Below, piece by piece: positions 5,641 through 7,249 of a stretch of DNA of 7,249 bases. Every line of letters begins with the position of its first letter. Position 1 is the stretch's first letter. A model generated the notes under the pieces. The model ran no database searches. It worked only from the letters and a program-made list of their open reading frames with translations, and was not told where the DNA came from. Both the position numbers and the translations under genes were made by a program. The stretch lies in NCBI GenBank assembly GCA_021737245.1, contig JAIPEI010000180.1:1-7249 (forward strand). The letters run 5' to 3'. This DNA is from Deltaproteobacteria bacterium. Lineage in GTDB: Bacteria > Desulfobacterota > DSM-4660 > Desulfatiglandales > HGW-15.

Positions 5641-6368
5641 TGGTCTTGTTCTCCTTTCTCTCCTGCCGAATCGGCCTGCTTCTGCTCCCGCTCCTGCCGG
5701 GCCCGGGTCCCGGAGGCGATGTACACCATGGCGAGGATGGCGAAGATGTAGGCCTGGATCACTCCGGTCAGGAGCCCGAGGGCATTCATGACCACGGGGA
5801 ACAGGATGGGGGTGAGAGCGAGCAGGATCGCCACGATCTTGCTGCCGCTCATCATGTTTCCGAACAGGCGGACCGCCAGGGCCAGGGTCCGGGACAGCTC
5901 CCCCATGACGTTGAAGGGAAGCATGATCACCGTGGGCTTGACGTACTGCTTGAGATACTCCTTGAGACCGCTGCTCCGGATGCCGTAGCCGGGCACCGCC
6001 ACGAAGACGCAGATGGCCAGCCCCGCCGTGGTGGAAAGGGATGCGGTGGGAGCCACGTAGCCCGGCACCACGTTCAGGATGTTGGAGACCAGGATGAACA
6101 GGAACAGGGTCCCCACGAAGGGGATGTAAGGCCTCGGCGGCTGGCGGGAGACCTGCCGGATCTCGTTCTCCATGCCCTGGACCAGGATCTCCAGCAGGTT
6201 TTCCCACCGGGGCAGTGGCAGGTCGGAGCTGAGGCGGCGCGTGATGAGCCATGCCCCCAGCACCATGAGCGCCATGACGGCCCAGGTGGCTATGATGGTC
6301 AGGTTCAGGTGGACGAACCCCCACTCCCAGAAGACGATCTGATCCGGCGTGATATCCTTGATGTCCAT
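5622..6368 (-). CDS. atpB: N-ATPase Fo a subunit (ion channel)
   Basis: The a subunit forms the two ion half-channels against the c ring. The 248-residue protein has hydrophobic segments at about 20-43, 83-103, 108-128, 145-168, 176-198 and 200-219. The essential stator arginine is Arg167 in LAVRLFGNMMSG, equivalent to E. coli Arg210. Gln205 in GVIQAYIFAILAMVY corresponds to E. coli Gln252. Two more family marks are PFVGTLFLFILVSN and the conserved MGELSRTLALAVRLFG helix. The C-terminal tail (221-248) is hydrophilic, rich in Glu, Lys and Gln, and overlaps the start of atpE. The ATG at 6368 comes 12 bases after the atpR stop. Length and motifs are normal, with no sign of damage. Confidence 0.95.
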   Translation of the reverse strand: MDIKDITPDQIVFWEWGFVHLNLTIIATWAVMALMVLGAWLITRRLSSDLPLPRWENLLEILVQGMENEIRQVSRQPPRPYIPFVGTLFLFILVSNILNVVPGYVAPTASLSTTAGLAICVFVAVPGYGIRSSGLKEYLKQYVKPTVIMLPFNVMGELSRTLALAVRLFGNMMSGSKIVAILLALTPILFPVVMNALGLLTGVIQAYIFAILAMVYIASGTRARQEREQKQADSAGEKGEQDQWKESH

Positions 6369-6380
6369 GCTCGTGACCCC

Positions 6381-6686
6381 TTATCGACCGTGGTGCCCGA
6401 GGGCCGGGGTCGGAGGCCCGGGCCTGAGCCGGTGCACCGCGGCCAGCCTGACCAGGATGAACCCCGCCAGGCTCGCCGGCAGCATGGGCCAGCCTCCCTG
6501 AAGAATGCCGTAGAACCCCAGCAGGCTGAGCCCCGCCCGAACCATGAAGCTCCCCGCCACCCAGGCCGCAGGATGGCGAACCCCCGGCAGCCGGCGGACC
6601 GTCCACCAGAGCCCGGCGAAGTAGAACCCCCCGATGCCGAGACCCGCTGCGAATGCGAACAAGTAATCCATGGATGTTCCGGTCAT
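6381..6686 (-). CDS. atpR: N-ATPase subunit AtpR (small membrane protein)
   Basis: AtpR is a small membrane protein found only in N-ATPase operons, between atpQ and atpB. Its role is not firmly known; assembly of the c ring, or contact with it, has been suggested. The 101-residue product has three predicted membrane segments (about 7-30, 42-62 and 65-83). Arg50 (FMVRAGLSLLGFYG) lies within the second and Arg80 (GFILVRLAA) near the end of the third. Membrane-buried arginines are a mark of this family and might pair with the c-subunit carboxylates, which is a hypothesis. The C-terminal tail is short, Pro/Gly-rich and ends in His-His-Gly-Arg. The ATG at 6686 has an AAGGA site 6 bases upstream. 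A second ATG at codon 6 is possible but less well placed. The gene is separated from atpQ by an unusual repeat array. Confidence 0.85.
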   Translation of the reverse strand: MTGTSMDYLFAFAAGLGIGGFYFAGLWWTVRRLPGVRHPAAWVAGSFMVRAGLSLLGFYGILQGGWPMLPASLAGFILVRLAAVHRLRPGPPTPALGHHGR

Positions 6687-6716
6687 AACGTTTCCTTGCT
6701 TTTTGGGTTTTCCTTT

Positions 6717-6779
6717 CCTCTTTCCTCTTACCTCTTACCTCTTACCTCTTATCTCTTATCTCTCTTCTCTCATCTCTTG
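6717..6779 (-). repeat. Tandem 7-base repeat array between atpQ and atpR
   Basis: Nine adjacent 7-base units fill 63 bases of the 96-base atpQ-atpR gap. In the mRNA sense four are perfect TAAGAGG (6724-6751). AAAGAGG (6717-6723) and TAAGAGA (6752-6758) are one-base variants, and three more divergent units (TCTCTCT, TCTCTCA and TCTCTTG as written on the plus strand) reach 6779. The tract is almost pure purine on the transcribed-sense strand. Each perfect unit carries a UAA and a Shine-Dalgarno-like AAGAGG. Because 7 is not a multiple of 3, the UAAs fall in all three frames. This is the only sizeable gap in an operon otherwise packed with overlapping genes. Copy-number change by slippage, an effect on atpR translation, or neutral expansion are all possible. 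Confidence 0.9.
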
Positions 6780-6782
6780 CTC

Positions 6783-7070
6783 TTACTCCTTCCGGCTCTC
6801 CCGCTTGATCCAGTACCAGGCGTTCAGGCAGCCCACGAACACGCCGACAAAGACCCCGGTGAGGGTCCAGGAGGCCGTGCTCTCCCACTTCCGGTCCAGC
6901 CAGACGCCCAGGGCGATACCGATGAGGGTGGGAATGGCCACGGACCAGCCCACCAGGCCGAACATGCCCAGGCCGAACCAGACGCCCCGGTCCTCCTTTC
7001 GGGCACGCAGCTTTCGCTGCTCCTTGGCGCCCACCTCCTCGGGCCAGGTTCGCTTGTGTTTCTCACCCAT
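6783..7070 (-). CDS. atpQ: N-ATPase subunit AtpQ (AtpI-like membrane protein)
   Basis: AtpQ is the N-ATPase counterpart of AtpI, a two-helix membrane protein thought to help c-ring assembly or divalent cation supply; neither role is shown here. The 95-residue product has a charged N-terminal arm (residues 1-28, many Lys, Arg and Glu). Helix 1 (about 30-57) has the family pattern GVWFGLGMFGLVGWSVAIP followed by LGVWLDRKW. Helix 2 (about 67-88) is SWTLTGVFVGVFVGCLNAWYW. The tail is short and basic. The ATG at 7070 lies inside the end of atpC (8-base overlap), so translation is probably coupled to epsilon. The position directly after epsilon and before atpR matches the N-type gene order. Confidence 0.88.
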   Translation of the reverse strand: MGEKHKRTWPEEVGAKEQRKLRARKEDRGVWFGLGMFGLVGWSVAIPTLIGIALGVWLDRKWESTASWTLTGVFVGVFVGCLNAWYWIKRESRKE

Positions 7071-7249
7071 GTCTCTGCAGCTCCAGGAACCGCCTTACGA
7101 AGTTGGCCTCGATCTTGGCCACGGCCGACAGCTCGGTCTTCTCACGTTCGTCCATTACCTGGAATTTATCCTGGATCGTTACCTCCAGCGTCCCCAGGTC
7201 GTCGCCCTCCACCGCGTCCCTTGCCGATACCAGCACGTCCGAGCCCACC
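7063..7249 (-). CDS. atpC: N-ATPase F1 epsilon subunit, C-terminal part (5' end outside window)
   Basis: The frame is open to the window edge and ends in TGA at 7065-7063, giving about 61 residues of the C-terminus. In the sense direction it reads VSARDAVEGDDLGTLEVTI, the end of the beta-sandwich domain, where epsilon subunits have a REA..GDDL..L-type stretch. A helix follows (DEREKTELSAVAKIEANFVRRFLEL), the usual C-terminal element of epsilon, which contacts gamma and can inhibit ATP hydrolysis. The assignment rests mainly on this short stretch plus the location directly before atpQ, where N-ATPase operons carry atpC. The N-terminal domain and atpD (beta) should lie upstream, beyond 7249. 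Confidence 0.82.
   Translation of the reverse strand, partial: VGSDVLVSARDAVEGDDLGTLEVTIQDKFQVMDEREKTELSAVAKIEANFVRRFLELQRHG

Noticed and set aside
5362..6606. 414-codon minus-strand frame ending in the c subunit, a possible fusion with an upstream protein
   Set aside because: The part before 5640 is an out-of-frame read of atpR and atpB. The ATG at 5640 with its ribosome binding site gives a normal-sized c subunit, so no fusion is supported.
6717..6779. CRISPR-like array
   Set aside because: The units are 7 bases long and directly adjacent, with no spacers. This is a simple tandem repeat.

Overview
The window is GC-rich bacterial DNA, gene-dense and with few gaps. About 80% of it (7249 down to about 2119, minus strand) is most of an N-type (alternate, 'N-ATPase') rotary F1Fo ATPase operon. 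Read in transcription order it holds the C-terminal part of atpC (epsilon), atpQ, atpR, atpB (a), atpE (c), atpF (b, with a delta-like C-terminal region), atpA (alpha) and atpG (gamma). The family's usual order is atpDCQRBEFAG, so atpD (beta) should lie just beyond base 7249. No separate delta gene (atpH) is present. The order, the QR pair, the long b subunit and the c-subunit ion-site signature separate this from the housekeeping F-ATPase. N-ATPases are known mostly as second, laterally spread ATPases in scattered bacteria and a few archaea, and they are thought to hydrolyse ATP to export Na+ or H+. The phylum cannot be fixed from this window; a GC-rich proteobacterial or Desulfobacterota-type host is plausible but is only a guess.

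The operon is very compact. The genes overlap by 4 to 19 bases or sit within about 12 bases of each other. The one exception is a 96-base gap between atpQ and atpR, filled by a purine-rich tandem array of 7-base units (TAAGAGG in the mRNA sense). Forty-one bases after atpG, on the same strand, is a clear pfkB gene for the Pfk-2 type of 6-phosphofructokinase, with a TTG start set by a strong ribosome binding site. It may be co-transcribed with the ATPase.

Convergent to these genes, at the left end on the plus strand, are the 3' end of a VOC/glyoxalase-fold gene (2-256), a 190-base non-coding stretch, and then two small genes of unknown function (447-635 and 666-1088). Both have GTG starts and near-consensus ribosome binding sites. 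The first encodes a charge-segregated 62-residue protein, the second a 140-residue soluble protein. A pair of overlapping GC-rich hairpins fills the 44 bases between the convergent stops at 1088 and 1133.

Functionally, the ATPase subunits form one membrane machine. Alpha, gamma and epsilon (with beta outside the window) make the F1 head and stalk. The a, b and c subunits make the Fo ion channel, stator and rotor ring. AtpQ and AtpR are small membrane proteins specific to this subfamily. No CRISPR array, tRNA, rRNA or insertion sequence was seen.
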